Assembly: GCA_021030915.1 (NCBI GenBank)
Contig: JAGEMR010000018.1
Coordinates: 1-64,000 of the forward strand
DNA length: 64,000 nucleotides
Source: Astrothelium macrocarpum
Lineage: Eukaryota > Ascomycota > Dothideomycetes > Trypetheliales > Trypetheliaceae
Direction: 5' to 3'
Shown here: in pieces, positions 44,790-57,793 of the stretch
Position numbering within the stretch: position 1 is the first letter of the stretch
Layout of the letters: each line of letters starts with the position of its first letter
The notes under the pieces: model-generated
Seen by the model: only the letters and a program-made list of their open reading frames with translations
What the model was told of the DNA's origin: nothing
Database searches by the model: none
Program-made: the position numbers and the translations under genes

Positions 44790-45821
44790 CCGCTTTACAA
44801 GGCCCCACGGTGGAAACAGTGGGAAGACAATCTATCAAGCTTCTTTAGTAGAATAGATTACAAATTGAAATTCCAATTTTCAAAATACCGCTGGAGTCTA
44901 ATCCTTGCTAAATTTGTCTGACTAAGTACAGGGCCGAATGGAGTAGCAGGTCCTACAATCATTAGACATAGGGAAGTACAACCCTTGTGTAGTCGTAACC
45001 TAGCAATTTAGGACCAATGTCACTGGGAATTTTCAGCGCCCAGATTTCAAAAAAATTGTCGATTGTCATTCTTGAATGAAGACGATGGCTTTCGATGCCT
45101 TGTTTAAAACAGCCCCGCTTTTCGTTTGTGACACAGAAAAAGACTGGCTGGGGATGAGAATAGCAGCGCCATCTTCAAGTATAGCACAAGAGCATTCGAC
45201 GATGAATATTTCAATACGACAGTTGCAAGAGCTGGGTGGCGGAGGCATATAAAATGATGTTCCCACTTGCAGAAAACATTATCCGTTCTGGTTGGCTCAT
45301 TCAAAGATATAATAGACCTTAGATCGTGTAGGGTTATAAGCATACAGTCAAAAAATTTCAGGAAACATTTCTAGAACTCATTTAAGCATTTACAAAATTT
45401 GCGTGTTCGAATCCGCTTGAGATGAAGTCAGTCAATTGGCACGACATCGTCACGAGGGCTGTGCCTTTCCATGACCCACAGCAGTTTATGATAGCAGACC
45501 AGCCACCAATTTTCCGAACTGGCACCAGTTGCCGCACCATCATGTTTCATTAGAGCCTCGTCTATCGGGAAAAAAATTGTGGAAATAGGAAAGCTTGATG
45601 CTGCAGTTACAAGCTAATGGGCATAAAGCCTCGATAAGCGAAAACATGTACAAAACCCGGACCGACAGTGTCACCCCAGTCTATCTGCTTTTCCCTATCC
45701 TCCCATGCAATTATCTCCGCCACGCCAGAGAAAAACTTCAACCTTTTTATACGCCTCCCTATCTACTAGTCCCATCTATCCCGCCCCAATCCACTTTACC
45801 TCTCACCCCCCTACCCCCACT
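44790..45821. other. Intergenic
   Basis: No gene recognised. The right end is C-rich and lies 3' of the next gene. Confidence 0.45.
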
Positions 45822-48380
45822 TCAAAACCGCCCCATTCTCACCCGCTCATCCCGCCGCCACCCGCCCAACGCCCCCCACGCAGCCAACACATCCGCACCC
45901 GCACTATCATAACTCTGCACGCTGCCCACACTGCCCACACTGCTGACGCGCGGCATCTTGCCCTCCTCGCCCACGAGTCCCTTCTCCATCAGCGCCGGAC
46001 TCGGCGCACAGATCGGCAGCGCCTCAAGACTGCTCGCAGCGCGCGACGCCGCCGCGGTCGAGGGTGCGCGGTCCCGCGTGCGCAGCGGGAGCGCCTCGCT
46101 CTGGTCGGGGGTCAGCGGGGAGTCGAGGGTGGTGGCGGATGGGGTGGAGTCCGAGCGCTCCATGATGCTGTCGAAGGGGGAGAGGGCGCTGGAGCCGGGG
46201 GATGGGAAGAGGTGGAGGGAGGGCGAGGCGATGGCGATGGAGTTTAGTGGTGGGGAGGGAAAGTCCGGGTCGGGCTCGGAGGAGGTGTGGGGTTGGCTGT
46301 AGATGGAGGATGTGGTGGAGGTTGGACGGGAGGCGATGTGAGGGGTTTGGGTGGAGGAGTGGGAGGGCGAGCGTGATTTGGTGGTGTGGAAGCTTGTTTG
46401 GGGACGGGGAGGGGAGGTGTCTGCTAGTTCGGGAAGGGTGGTGGTTTTGACGTTGGGAGGTTCAGTGCGAGGAGATGTTTGCGGCGGTTGAGGTCGCATT
46501 CGGGAGATGACTGCAATTTGCTTTTCGCGTTGGCGCACTTGCATTGCGCGGAGGGCATGTCTCTTTCTTTCAGCCACTTCCTGCTCTAGCAGGGCTTGCT
46601 CCTCTGCCAGGGCTTGTTTGTAGCCTTCGGTGAAGCTGGTCTTGGCCATTGCTGCACGCTTGCGTCGCATCATAGCCAGTAGCGCCTCCTCTTCTTTGGT
46701 CACTTCCATCATCCGTGAAGACTCTTTGTAGCGCCAGGGTTCGGTGCTGACGGTGGTGATAGTAGTGGTAGGTGATGCAGGTTGAGTTGGAGTGCTGGTG
46801 TGAGAATCGAATAGGCCGCTAGAATTGTCAGACGTTGGCATGGGTTCTCCTACTTCCTGGATAGAAGAGGACTGGCTCAGATCACTTTGGTGACTGGTCT
46901 TTCGTGATCGATGCCTCTGCGGTATAGCCGAGTAATCCTCAAGATGAATGGATGGTGGTGCAATGGGTATTGAGCCGGAGGTAAGGCCACTGTGTCTTAG
47001 GTTCTCAGACTCGTTTCGCGGAGGAAGATTTCTTGGCCTTAAATTCTTGATTGACGTTTTGACCGAATCCGAGCTATTAGAGATTCGCACGTTCTTTTCT
47101 ATCTTATATGTGGATTGAGTCCGTGGAGTATGTGTGTCCGGTTCTTCGTCGTCTGATGACAAGGAGAGTACGCTTTGGTTCTGAAGATTCGTGCTGGACA
47201 TGGAGCCCGCTTTTGGGTTACTGGTGATACTGTTTTCGGTTTTGGCACTGGAATTCGTGCGAGACTGGCGTGTTGTATTGGAAGGCTTGGCCATATCTCC
47301 GTTTGGATTGAATTTCGAGTTTCTCCAGATCAACCTTGGGGTATCGCGATTGGGAGCTGGTGCATTACTGGAATCTTTGTATGAGATTTTCCGTGAAGGG
47401 TCGAAGCTCTGGGAATGGTCAAAGTCAGGTTCGGTTTCTGCTGCTTCGTCTTCTTCTTCGTCTATATCTACCCCATCGAACCAGTGTTGTATTCCGCGAG
47501 GTGGTTTCCTAACATTGAGCTTCGGGCTATCGAATTTGTCAGTGCCGGCTAATCTCGGCGTAGAGGTTTGACTAAGAGTTGTTTTGATTGATTCTTTTGA
47601 TTTCTTGCTCCTCAAGCCCCATCTGCTTCCCTTTCCCGTCCCCGATGTTGTCGAGGAGAAATAATCAGATTTCCCTGTAAGCGGTGCTGGAGAAAGTACA
47701 AGCTGAGATGGTGACAAAGTTTTCTCCCCGTTACCCTTGATTTGAGGGAACAATCTAGACATATCAAGCCGCGAAGGTCGTTTGGGTTTGGCGTGGGCTT
47801 TGGCATGAGCTTCTGCTTCTTTCGTAGTTGCATCTTCTGACAAGCCTTGCGCCTGAATAGCTGGAGCTGTTGGTGCCATGTTAGAAGTTGACAGGCCTTT
47901 TCGAAGTGCCAGATCCCGTGATGACGACGCGGAGGTCTGCTGAGAGATTAAGAGAGGATGTCGTTTTGCGTCGTAATGGGATCGCAGAGTGGAAGAGGAG
48001 CCCTGGTTTTTAACGGAATGTTTGCCGCTTGTTGAGGAAGTTCCAGTAGGTTTGTTTTGTTTCTTGACAAGTACGTTTGATGCGGGCTTGGGATGAAGTG
48101 ACTTTCCCAATTTCGACCAAGACGACTTCTCCCTACCGTCTCCTGCTGAATCGTTCATCTCTGACATGCCGTCATAGCTACCATCAGAAATGACTACGCT
48201 CATGCACTTGTTGCCAATGTCGTATACATGTTGGTGTTGCATGTTGTCCAATCCAAGAAGTTGATCAGCCTTGAGGCTATCACTCATGTCTTGAGGAGAA
48301 TTCTGGTGTGGGGCCCGTCCACGAGGTTCACGTTGCGATTGGTTTGGTATGGGAAAGGAAAACTTTGAGGTACGACCCAT
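45822..48380 (-). CDS. Large disordered fungal protein, unknown function
   Basis: Single exon, 852 residues, dominated by Ser, Thr, Pro and charged residues, so mostly disordered. One patch looks conserved and helical: TKEEEALLAMMRRKRAAMAK followed by FTEGYKQALAEEQALLEQEVAERKR-type sequence (about residues 556-610), which would form a coiled coil. An acidic cluster (DIDEEEDEAAETEPDFD) lies near the middle. The start ATG at 48380 follows a leader and precedes MGRTSKFSFPIP. No enzymatic or membrane feature is seen. The 3' third is GC-rich. Similar coiled-coil patches occur in uncharacterised ascomycete proteins; I cannot assign a role. Confidence 0.8.
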   Translation of the reverse strand: MGRTSKFSFPIPNQSQREPRGRAPHQNSPQDMSDSLKADQLLGLDNMQHQHVYDIGNKCMSVVISDGSYDGMSEMNDSAGDGREKSSWSKLGKSLHPKPASNVLVKKQNKPTGTSSTSGKHSVKNQGSSSTLRSHYDAKRHPLLISQQTSASSSRDLALRKGLSTSNMAPTAPAIQAQGLSEDATTKEAEAHAKAHAKPKRPSRLDMSRLFPQIKGNGEKTLSPSQLVLSPAPLTGKSDYFSSTTSGTGKGSRWGLRSKKSKESIKTTLSQTSTPRLAGTDKFDSPKLNVRKPPRGIQHWFDGVDIDEEEDEAAETEPDFDHSQSFDPSRKISYKDSSNAPAPNRDTPRLIWRNSKFNPNGDMAKPSNTTRQSRTNSSAKTENSITSNPKAGSMSSTNLQNQSVLSLSSDDEEPDTHTPRTQSTYKIEKNVRISNSSDSVKTSIKNLRPRNLPPRNESENLRHSGLTSGSIPIAPPSIHLEDYSAIPQRHRSRKTSHQSDLSQSSSIQEVGEPMPTSDNSSGLFDSHTSTPTQPASPTTTITTVSTEPWRYKESSRMMEVTKEEEALLAMMRRKRAAMAKTSFTEGYKQALAEEQALLEQEVAERKRHALRAMQVRQREKQIAVISRMRPQPPQTSPRTEPPNVKTTTLPELADTSPPRPQTSFHTTKSRSPSHSSTQTPHIASRPTSTTSSIYSQPHTSSEPDPDFPSPPLNSIAIASPSLHLFPSPGSSALSPFDSIMERSDSTPSATTLDSPLTPDQSEALPLRTRDRAPSTAAASRAASSLEALPICAPSPALMEKGLVGEEGKMPRVSSVGSVGSVQSYDSAGADVLAAWGALGGWRRDERVRMGRF

Positions 48381-49420
48381 CTTTAATGGAGATGCTCGTT
48401 AAATATCGGCTCGTCGTAGGTAAACCCTGGATGGAATTTAGGGAAAAGATAACAAGATTCCAGCTACAATTGTTCCATTAGCAAAGATCAATTGGTAGCC
48501 CTTATAGCAAGGAAAGTAACCACAATTGAAAGGCATCAAGTCATTGCAAAAATAGTCATGAGAAGTATCAAAGAGCGAAAGCGAGTAGAAAGGAGCTGGG
48601 GAGGGACTGGAGTTGCTCGGCGATCAGAAAAGAAGCGTGAAGCTACGCACTGGCATCCGGTAGATGTAATAGTTCTATACCGGTAGTAATAATTCTACCA
48701 CCACCATCTTTCTCAGATTTTAGGTTGCGCTAAGAGCGCCGAGAGCTCCATGTTCACTAGTGTGGGATGCCCCGAAAAGGATTCGTTTGATATGTGGATG
48801 CCAGGTAAATGATGTAATTAGACTGTGTTTACCAGAGTGTGGTACTCCATAATGGCAGAGACACAAACGTGATGGATCCGAGTAAAATCATTCTTCCTAC
48901 CTATCCATGTGATTGTAAATTGCATTGAGGGGTCAGCAGCGTGCGCTCTGCTCGTACGACAAGGGGTGAGATCCCTCAATCCGTCGCAATTGTGGCCCTT
49001 GTCGAATATCAGACGCACGGCCTGGAGGATAGAATGACAAAATCAGTAAAGCATGGTGAAGAGCTGACTCGTGTGTGCATGTGGAAGGGGCATGGCGGCA
49101 GCACGCCCCAGCCCAAAGCTCGCTCTGGCGTCAGCCAAACGAGCTTCGGTATGCATCTCCGTTCCACAATTCAGCCGGGCGACTAGGATAGCGAGCCCCT
49201 TTTGCTAGGGCTGCCTGTGTCGCCAGCTACCGAGTCCTGAGATCTGCAGCTACCAGGCACATTCACGCCAAGCAAAACCCCATAGTGTTTGGCAGTGCGT
49301 GCCATCCTACTTCATGTTGATCGCGACCCCGCAAAACCGGCAAATTGACGAGATGCATTACGGAATTCGTGTCGAATAGATTTCTCTGATCGAAGCTATC
49401 GTAGCTATTGTAGCCATTAT
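48381..49420. other. Intergenic
   Basis: About 1 kb with no recognised gene: promoter of the disordered protein and 3' flank of the Hop1-like gene, which is on the same strand. Confidence 0.45.
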
Positions 49421-51084
49421 CTAGATCCGGGTGTCTGGGTAGCCCCCACCGAACCACTTTACAAATTCGTTTTGCTTTTGCCCTTCCGTTGACACCGAAA
49501 ACGCCATCTTGTCCCGTGTGTTATTACTGGGGCATTCTTTTAAGAATTGCCAATCCCTCAAGCATTCCACAATCCGTCTAGCATTAGCTCGTGAACAATC
49601 CATTTGCGCCGCTAGTGTCTGCTCATCAACCGAGCCGTGCGTCCAAAAGATAGTCATTGCTCGCCGAAGTCGTGCCATGTTGCATACCTCACGACGTTTT
49701 TCATCGTCTTGGAGGCTCTCGCCAAAGAGACAAAACCAACAGACATGGTCAATGACAACTCCACGAGACTTGTAGTGGTACTGCCCATAGCAGCTGGCAT
49801 GTTGTTTTGTCTTACAGCTTCTGCATTGCATCTGCAATTTGTTAGGATCTTCGACCTTTCCGAATCGATTATTGCGAACCACGGATCTATTATTATACTT
49901 ACCATTCCAGCTTCCTCCGTTGAGGACCCACAAGCACATTTTATCGGTACATTTTCAGAGTTTTGGACATGACGCTCGTTGTACCAGTCTTGGGTTGGAC
50001 GTTGTTGAGTTGGATCACCACCAGTTGGTGTATCCATATTCTAATCCAATCAGTTGATTGCAAAAGAGGACTACGGTAATGCTTTCGGTGTTTTCTCACT
50101 TGGGAAACTGCTTTTAGGAAAGCCTCAGTTCTAGGGTCGTGAATGGACCCCTGTGTCGTCTCTTGGGTACTAGCATTCGGTAGCAAATGCTCTACCTGCA
50201 CTCTCATTCTTTTCGTGCGTAATTCTAGCAAAGGAAACATCTCTTGGTGCACATGAAAACCATCCCTTGCTGAGACATGTGCGTCAGGTAAGTCTGAGAG
50301 TGATGTAACCTCAAACCCCTCCAGATCTGCATTTGGTCTAATACGAGCCGTGTAAATCAGATAGACCTTGATTGATATTTTACCTTGACCGTTCAACAGC
50401 AGTGCACAGCCGTTTTGCTCATGGCACTTACCTGTGAAACTTGGGAGGCGGCATGAATAAGCCTTTAAATTGCAAAGAAGGTTGTACAGCGTCGTCTGTT
50501 GATCCTTTACACGATCGGCTTTCTTGAACTCCAGTCGAATATTATGAATTTCAACCAACTCCCTTGTCGCAATCCGCTCCTCGTAGATGTGAAACTGTAT
50601 GCCATGCAATTCATTCGGCGCTTGCAAGGTGATAAATATTGGCTCCTGAAGACACGCTAAGTGAGTAGACTCTTCGCTCCGTTCATAGGTTTTGGACGCT
50701 CGAAAACCAAATCACATACGAGCATAGCAAGAAGCTTTGTAGAACTTGGGGTACGGCCGGACTTCAAAACTGGCAGCGAACTGTCGTGTCCAGATTGACC
50801 TTGCTCCATGCCATTTTGAGAGCTAGCTAGAAAGGTTTCATAGGAGAGCCGCTGGTCGTTCAATAGACTGGACGGGACAAGATCGAAGCATTCAACAGGA
50901 AGGAGACTTGGTTCGCCTTTAATGATTGTTGTATCAAGGTCACGATCATATGCAAGACCTACCGTCGGCTCAATAGAATGCTGAGAACCTGGGCTAAAGC
51001 TATCTTTAGCGTCTCTGTAGCCTGTCGAGTTTGCGTCTTGGCCGCCGTGTTGGGCTGTGTGACAGTGGCAGCAGTGATGGCCAT
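49421..51084 (-). CDS. hop1: Hop1-like meiotic chromosome-axis protein (HORMA plus PHD finger)
   Basis: Six exons: 50963-51084, 50720-50906, 50432-50645, 50100-50383, 49903-50040 and 49421-49831, about 451 residues, all in frame. The ATG at 51084 (MAITAATVTQ) is chosen because only this frame gives the HORMA N-terminal helix (TRQATETLKIALAQVLSILL) that splices into RLLPVECFD. HORMA covers about residues 20-235. A PHD-type zinc finger follows at about 303-348 (CACG, CRSCKTKQHASC, CWFC), then a winged-helix-like region (LAAQMDCSRANARRIVECL). This layout is that of Hop1, which organises the meiotic chromosome axis and promotes interhomologue recombination. The usual helix between LLAML and EPIF (normally ..GVFDAL..) is missing or was lost to my exon model at 50646-50719. 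Confidence 0.82.
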
Positions 51085-52320
51085 AGTGTGGCATCGATGA
51101 ATTTGGATCGATGGTTGTGAGTGAATGGTTGATGGTTTCTATATCTGTAAAAGGGTAGGTACAAAAGCTGTCACGTGCACGATTTCCGAGATTAGAAATT
51201 TAGAAACATGGCCACGATCAACCATCAGGAGGTTGAACAGCAAAAGAAGCGTACATGCCGCAGACATTCGACATCTGAACAAAAATCCAAGGAAAAGATG
51301 TATAACAGAGGTGAAGTAGGGAGACCGGATGGTAGTCGCATTGTACAGAGTCCTCTGCGAAAAATCTCCCACAAATGGACTTGAGAATAAGTTCGAACAA
51401 ATCATGAGCAAGAAGTTGAATGTTATATCATACGAACAAGATATATCAGATCGTACCCACAAGTACATCTAACGGGCATAACAAAAGTCGTACAACCTTA
51501 AGACTACAGAAATTGAAGAACAATCTGCACGTTGGGCAGACCCGCTTACTAGTAGCTCACATCTGGATATATTGCGTGTCAAGTTTTAAAAACGATCACG
51601 ATATTCGTGCCAGATGAAGATGGAGTGCATGCTGCAGTGAGAGTTATGTATTGCCACCAATCCTAGCAGCATGCCACGGCACGGAGATCCGAAACTGCGG
51701 TCTTCTCCATCTAGCTTCAGATGGAGTTTGGTCTGCAAGTGACAGGCTGTTTTGTCTCATAAACATTACGTGGATGATTCTCCGCGTAAAATGCCGGACC
51801 ATCTGGGGGTGGGCAAGGGTGAAAGAAAGAAGAGAGAGGGCGTGGAGGCAGCAAAGATGAATGAAATGTATTCTGTACCTTCAACTTAGTAACCGAGCTG
51901 GCCGAGACAATTGCGGCCCGCTGGCTTGCGTCGTGATGCCAGCCCCCTCATCGCCAACAGACGCTTTCTCACCTCGACCTTGACTGCCGCCCTTCCGACA
52001 CCTTTGACGACTTGTCACGACGAGACTTTGCGCTGTTGCTTTTGTCCTGCTTCTCCATCTTGCCGTCGGCATTGTGGCTCCGACGCGTTTTCTTTGCTCG
52101 CACCTTGCCACTCTCTCCGAATTCAGCAAGTGATAGCCAAAGCAGACGACCTACCCATGCCACGCGCTTTCCTTACCTTACACACTCAAAGACACTTCCA
52201 TTAGAGTGATGTTGAACACTTGGTCGCACTGTGACTCGACCGTGGTGCTTTGAGAACCACACAACGCTGCTTTCCTTGCAGCGTGGCTGCCTTCTCCGCC
52301 GCATTTCCCCTTCTCCATCT
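51085..52320. other. Divergent promoter region of hop1 and the Cdc4-like gene
   Basis: About 1.2 kb. The right part, from about 51900, is C/T-rich with short open frames on both strands and probably includes the Cdc4 gene leader. No other gene recognised. Confidence 0.45.
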
Positions 52321-55300
52321 ATGGCCAGTTCCATGCACGAAGGTGACACTGCAGTCGGAACTCATTCTAGTACTTCCTCATTCACTTCCAAAACATTATC
52401 AACTGCTTCGTCTCCCCGTCCGGACTCACCACCTCACAAACCCGTCAGCTGGGCAGACAAAATGAGCCAACAATCAGCTATAGATACGAGTCAATCTGTG
52501 CTTTCCTCTTCCCATAGAACCCTGGGACAGCTTTCCTATGGACCAGCTACGCAGACGACGATAGTGACCACGACTACAACCACCACAACATCTCTTGCTC
52601 CGATTGTGTTGAAGCCTTCTCGCCATTTAATTGAGCGTGATCCAAAGTTGTACCCTTTGGCATCAACATCCACCCCACAGTCCTTGAAGAAAATCTCGTT
52701 CAATTGTGGAGGCCATGAAGCATGGTTCAGAGAGGCCAACAGCCCAGAACGAGAATTTCGTGAGGTATAGCCATCTGGTGCCCTAGTAGCATTCACCAAA
52801 GGCAACATCTATTCATTTGACTAATCCAAATCATTTCGTATAGTATCATAAACTACAAGAGTCCCTTCAGTCTTCCAACGGGTCGGTTCAAACAACTCAA
52901 GAGCATAACACGCCTATTAAGACATCAAGACGTGTCTCGCAGCAATCACTATCCCGTGCGATTGCTTTACAAAAGACCGCGTCCACTACCGTTCCCTCTC
53001 GCAAGCGCCCTGCTTCGCCTGTCTCTATCGTTGAAGCAACCGCCAAAATTGTCAATCAAGACGGCCGTATGAAGAGACGTCGTTTTGCTTCAGAGGAAGA
53101 CAAAATCGGTTCGTCTGAGGAACGGCACATGAGAGATTCTGATTCCTCGGGAAGGATGAAATACAGAGCGCTTCAAGAAGAAGCGTCATTACCAGAGACG
53201 CCAGACACCGACTCGGATAATTCTGAAGAATCTATACCTCCATTTTCTGCTCATGTCCGCCCCTATCGACCTTCTGAACTACAAAGAGCAAGACGACAAG
53301 CTCAGCTGGGACAAAACATCCCAGACCCCACAGCTACGACGACAGCTTCACAGGACAATATATGCCCAGAAACCTTTGAACCACTCCGTTCAACCATCAA
53401 TCCCAGTTCAAGTGCGGGCATGTCTGCTACACCCCCGATAGCTGAGAATGACTTGGAGCCTGTTCCCGAGTTTGCAAACCCGGACATGGCCTTCGTAAGT
53501 AGTAACCATCCAAACACTATTGACACGAGTTCGCAATTAGATGCCAGTCTGCCAAGTCCAAGTGCATCTCCCGTGACTGCGTCAGCAAGTCTGTCGCGGA
53601 ATCGTTTACGGCCCAGAATAGAGGCCGGAGGCAACCCAATTCCTTTCAGCGGTCTCCGCGGCGGTCCTGCTGTGGGTGTCTCGACTCAATTGGACGTACC
53701 TCAGTTCCAAGATTCTATCCCTCCTTGTGGAGCTACAGAGCAGCTTCTTACCCCAAATCCTCAACTTCCTACTCCAATGTTAATGGACATTCCAAACATG
53801 ATTGAGTCATTCGATGCCTTGCCTCCTGAGATGCAAACTTATGTGATGTATCAGCTCTTAAAACGCAGTTCGAAGCCAACCCTGCGTTTCGTCGCGGATA
53901 CGGTGAATCCCGCTCTCAAATGTGACTTCCTTGGCCTGCTTCCACTTGAATTGAGCATGAGCATTGTGAAATACTTGGACTACAAGACTATGTGTCGGGC
54001 TGCTCAAGTATCAAAGAAATGGCGACGAATAGTTGACTCTGACGAAAGAGCATGGAAAGATCTTCTGGATGCAGATGGATTCGAGTTACCAGAAGGGGAA
54101 TTGGAAAAAGCGATCAAGCAGGGTTGGGGATGGCAGCATCCTTATGGTCACTGGGATTGGGAGAGGGACATCAGTGGGCCATCAACTGTGAAAAAGGAGA
54201 ATGACTTTTTTGAGCGGGGATTGGCAAGCAGTCCCTTGGCAGATGCCGAAGACACATTTGCCTTTGCTCCTGCACCAAGTCGACCAAAAAGAAAGGCAGC
54301 GGCAAAATTCTTGAGCGAAGAGAAGAAGCCCATGGCTAAGCCTTCAAGTTCAAAGCGTGCGAGGCGCAAGTTTTTGGCATCGAAGAATCACTCTCCCAAA
54401 TGGTTAGAGAAGATGCACGAAGCTTATGGACCAAATGCTTGTGCAAATGCAGCTGCAATGACAGTGCCTAACCCCAAAGTTGGCTTGCCAAGCTTGAAGA
54501 ATCTTCATCTGTTCAAATCACTCTATCAGAGGCATTTCTTGATCCGACACAGTTGGATGAGCAACGACGTTAAGCCTCATCACATTGCATTCCGCGCACA
54601 TCACCGCCACGTAGTGACCTGCCTACAATTTGATACTGATAAGATTCTCACTGGAAGCGACGATACTAATATTAATGTCTACGATACCAAGACAGGTGCT
54701 TTACGTTGCTGCTTACAAGGTCATGAAGGTGGAGTCTGGGCACTCCAATACGAAGGCAACACTTTGGTCTCGGGCTCTACCGATCGCTCTGTTCGCATCT
54801 GGGATATTGAAAAGGGAAGATGTACGCAGATATTCCAAGGTCATACTTCTACTGTCAGATGTCTGCAGATTCTTAAACCTACCGAAGTTGGCACAGAGGC
54901 AGATGGCACCCCTAAAATGATGCCAAAGGAAACGCTCATCATCACTGGATCTCGCGACTCAAGTCTCCGGGTCTGGAAGATGCCCCAGAAGGGTCAAGCC
55001 AGTATATTCCAAGCTGGCCCACCAGCACACGATACCGACAACCCATATTTCGTTCGAGCTCTTGTTGGTCACCACCATTCAGTCCGTGCCATTGCTGCGC
55101 ACGCCGACACACTTGTAAGCGGTAGCTACGACTGCACCGTACGGGTTTGGAAGATCTCTACCGGTGAATTGCAATTCAGACTTCAAGGACATTCCCAAAA
55201 GGTCTACAGCGTCGTTTTGGACCATGCTCGCGGCCGATGTATTTCTGGTTCCATGGATAACCAAGTCAAGGTGTGGTCCCTCGAGCACGGAACCTGCCTT

Positions 55301-55823
55301 TTCAATCTCGATGGCCATGCATCCCTTGTTGGGCTCCTGGACCTCAGCCACGGACGACTTGTGTCTGCCGCAGCCGATTCTACCCTTCGCATTTGGGATC
55401 CTGAGACTGGTCTCTGCAAGGCCACGCTCAAAGCCCATTCAGCAGCAATCACCTGCTTCCAGCACGATGATCAGAAAGTTATCTCGGGCTCGGATCGCAC
55501 GTTGAAGATGTGGGATATCAAGACTGGAAAATGCATCAAAGATCTGCTCACGGATTTGAGTGGGGTCTGGCAAGTCAAGTTCAATGATCGACGATGCGTT
55601 GCTGCTGTGCAACGTAATAATTTAACATATATAGAGGTGAGGAAGTTGTTGTTCGGGCGTCAGGAGACAAAACTAATTTGATCAACCTCAGGTGCTCGAC
55701 TTTGGTGCAAATCGAGATGGAATCCCTCCTGAGCGCTGTGGGCGCAGGATTATTGTCGATGACAAAGGTAATCAACAGCCGGATGCTGATGACGGTGCCA
55801 CGACCAGTCTCATGATCGAATGA
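52321..55823 (+). CDS. cdc4: Cdc4/Fbw7-type F-box WD40 protein (SCF substrate receptor)
   Basis: Three exons: 52321-52764, 52844-55636 and 55692-55823, about 1122 residues; introns of 79 and 55 bp. A long Ser/Thr/Pro-rich N-terminal part with a basic RMKRRRF signal precedes the D dimerisation domain (ALPPEMQTYVMYQLLKR, near 475-505). The F-box is at about 508-555 (LGLLPLELSMSIVKYLDY..MCRAAQVSKKWRRI). Eight WD40 blades run from about 735 to 1110, for example GHEGGVWALQYEGNTLVSGS..VRIWD. The D domain plus F-box plus eight blades is diagnostic of Cdc4/Pop1/Fbw7. These recruit phosphorylated substrates to the Skp1-cullin ubiquitin ligase, driving CDK inhibitor and transcription-factor turnover in the nucleus. 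The last intron lies within blade 8, so the final exon is needed to close the propeller. Confidence 0.92.
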
Positions 55824-57793
55824 TACCATATTTCCAGTGGCCTTTCCAAACGACCCGTGTCTTGTGTTTTCTGTTTAATAATGAATCCCTCAACAAGCTT
55901 CTTTCGAAGAATATTTGGTATGATGGCTATGCTGAAGTTGCTCTGGTTGCCAATACCCTAGCGCTGTGCTTTGCTTTCTTTCCGATCGCAGAAGAATCTG
56001 TTTTGTGTTTTTGTTGAGAGATGTTTATCAGAGCATCGGTAGCATGTTACTGGCGTCTTGCAAGTTTTACAGTATCATTTGTTTGTGGGTTCGAGTATTC
56101 ACGCAGCATCTGTTTTTACCATGTTTCAAATCAGGGAGCTTACATAAATTGACACGACATGGGGACTGCTAGGTTCCTATCGATTTCAGGCGTACTATCG
56201 AAAAAATTTTAACAGCATTCAGCAAGTTATTTTGATGATATTATCACACAATCCACCGTAATCTCCTAAGCACCTAAACAGGTCAGCGGTATGTTAGGCT
56301 GACTCGAGCGTTGCCCGCCTGTCTCGACGCCGACTCGGCATAGAGTCTACGATGCTCCAACAACTCATCCTCCCCAGCCAGCCTTTCTTGCTCTTTCACT
56401 AGGTGAAGATCATCCCACATGTCTAAGATTCGATCTCAGACATTTCTGCCGATCAACCATCACGCTTATTGATATATCTTCTTACGAAAACGTCTATTAA
56501 CTCTACGCGAGGATTTATAAGCCGTTCATTCTGGTACTCGAGGTCCCCTAAAGTTGAGTTGCCATGTAAACTATAGTTACCTCCAGCCAAGTATATTCTT
56601 CAACACTTTCTATCCGATATCAGTTTTAGGACTTCTGAGTTCACTGTTACGTACTTACCTTGCCATCGATTATGTTATACAACGCCTCGAATGGATATCG
56701 AATGTCTCAGGCCAAAGCCGGTGAATTTTGCGAGGTGAGATCCTGATTTCAGTCTTTCAACCACGGTTAATGTCGGGCTGGCTCTTGGGATATCCTTGGC
56801 ATACATGAAAGCCTGTCCAAAATTCACTACAAGCGTGTTACTAGAATGTCGCAAAAATGAAAACGAAAAGAATGCTGTACCATTTTCAAAGCAAACAGTA
56901 ACTCATAGTCCGCAGGAACAATGTTTCAAGGGAGCAGAAATAGCCTATCACAATGCTATCAGGTGAATCATAAGTGTTCCATCTGGTCCACAAGGCTTAT
57001 TTAAACTCAATATTGGCACTACACCTGGTACCTTTCCACAGTGGTAGCCTTTGTAGCTTTAGCATCAATTCTTCTACGATTCGTGAGCGGTATAACTGTG
57101 ATACCGGAAGCTTAGCATTCTAATTCAATATGTCGAGATATGTCTCGCTCCAGTCAGTTTGATACTCAAGCTAGACAATATACATCTTTTTATACGGGTA
57201 TATTAGCTCCACCAGTGGGACTTCGACACTCTTCTCGGGAAGATCGTCCTGACAGATATATATCCAATCAGCCATGGAGGCTAGGAACAGCAAGCCATAC
57301 TACTCGGCCTTTTACACATGAGAGCAATACTAATTAACAAAGTAATATGGCTACCATTTGGCTATACGGAGTATCGTCAGCATGTGGAGTAGTTGGGAAA
57401 GCATCCGGAGAAGCAAGAGATAGACAGGTTTAAAACAAAGATACATTTACTAAGTTAGCAAGGCAGTGTGAGAACAGACGGTAACATTTCATGCGGCATC
57501 TAGAAGTAGATAATCTTATTAGTCTCTGCTAGGAAGCCAATCAACACGGATTCAATCTCTAATTATCAACGCCTAAGGTCATCTCATGCCTAAGCTCTTA
57601 CGTAAGACGTGATAAAAGTGATTTTAGGTAACATTATGCTTGTTTTTCTGTTAATCTTACGGTACTCATTGAGCCGTTGTGAATTGATTTCGGTCCTTGG
57701 GCTAAGCTAGTAGGCTAACTATAGCTAAATTGCAAACGTGAAGAAATGGATTTAGGACATGGAGCGGATAGATGTCGCAGATGTACAAAGAAC
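55824..57793. other. 2 kb AT-leaning non-coding region
   Basis: No open frame above about 70 codons and no recognisable gene. Composition leans to A/T with many CTAA/TTAG words, suggesting an old, mildly mutated repeat, but no family or termini can be defined. Confidence 0.45.

Noticed and set aside
45400..45420. A GTTCGAATCC word resembling a tRNA T-loop
   Set aside because: No matching acceptor stem, anticodon arm or D-arm in the surrounding 80 bases.
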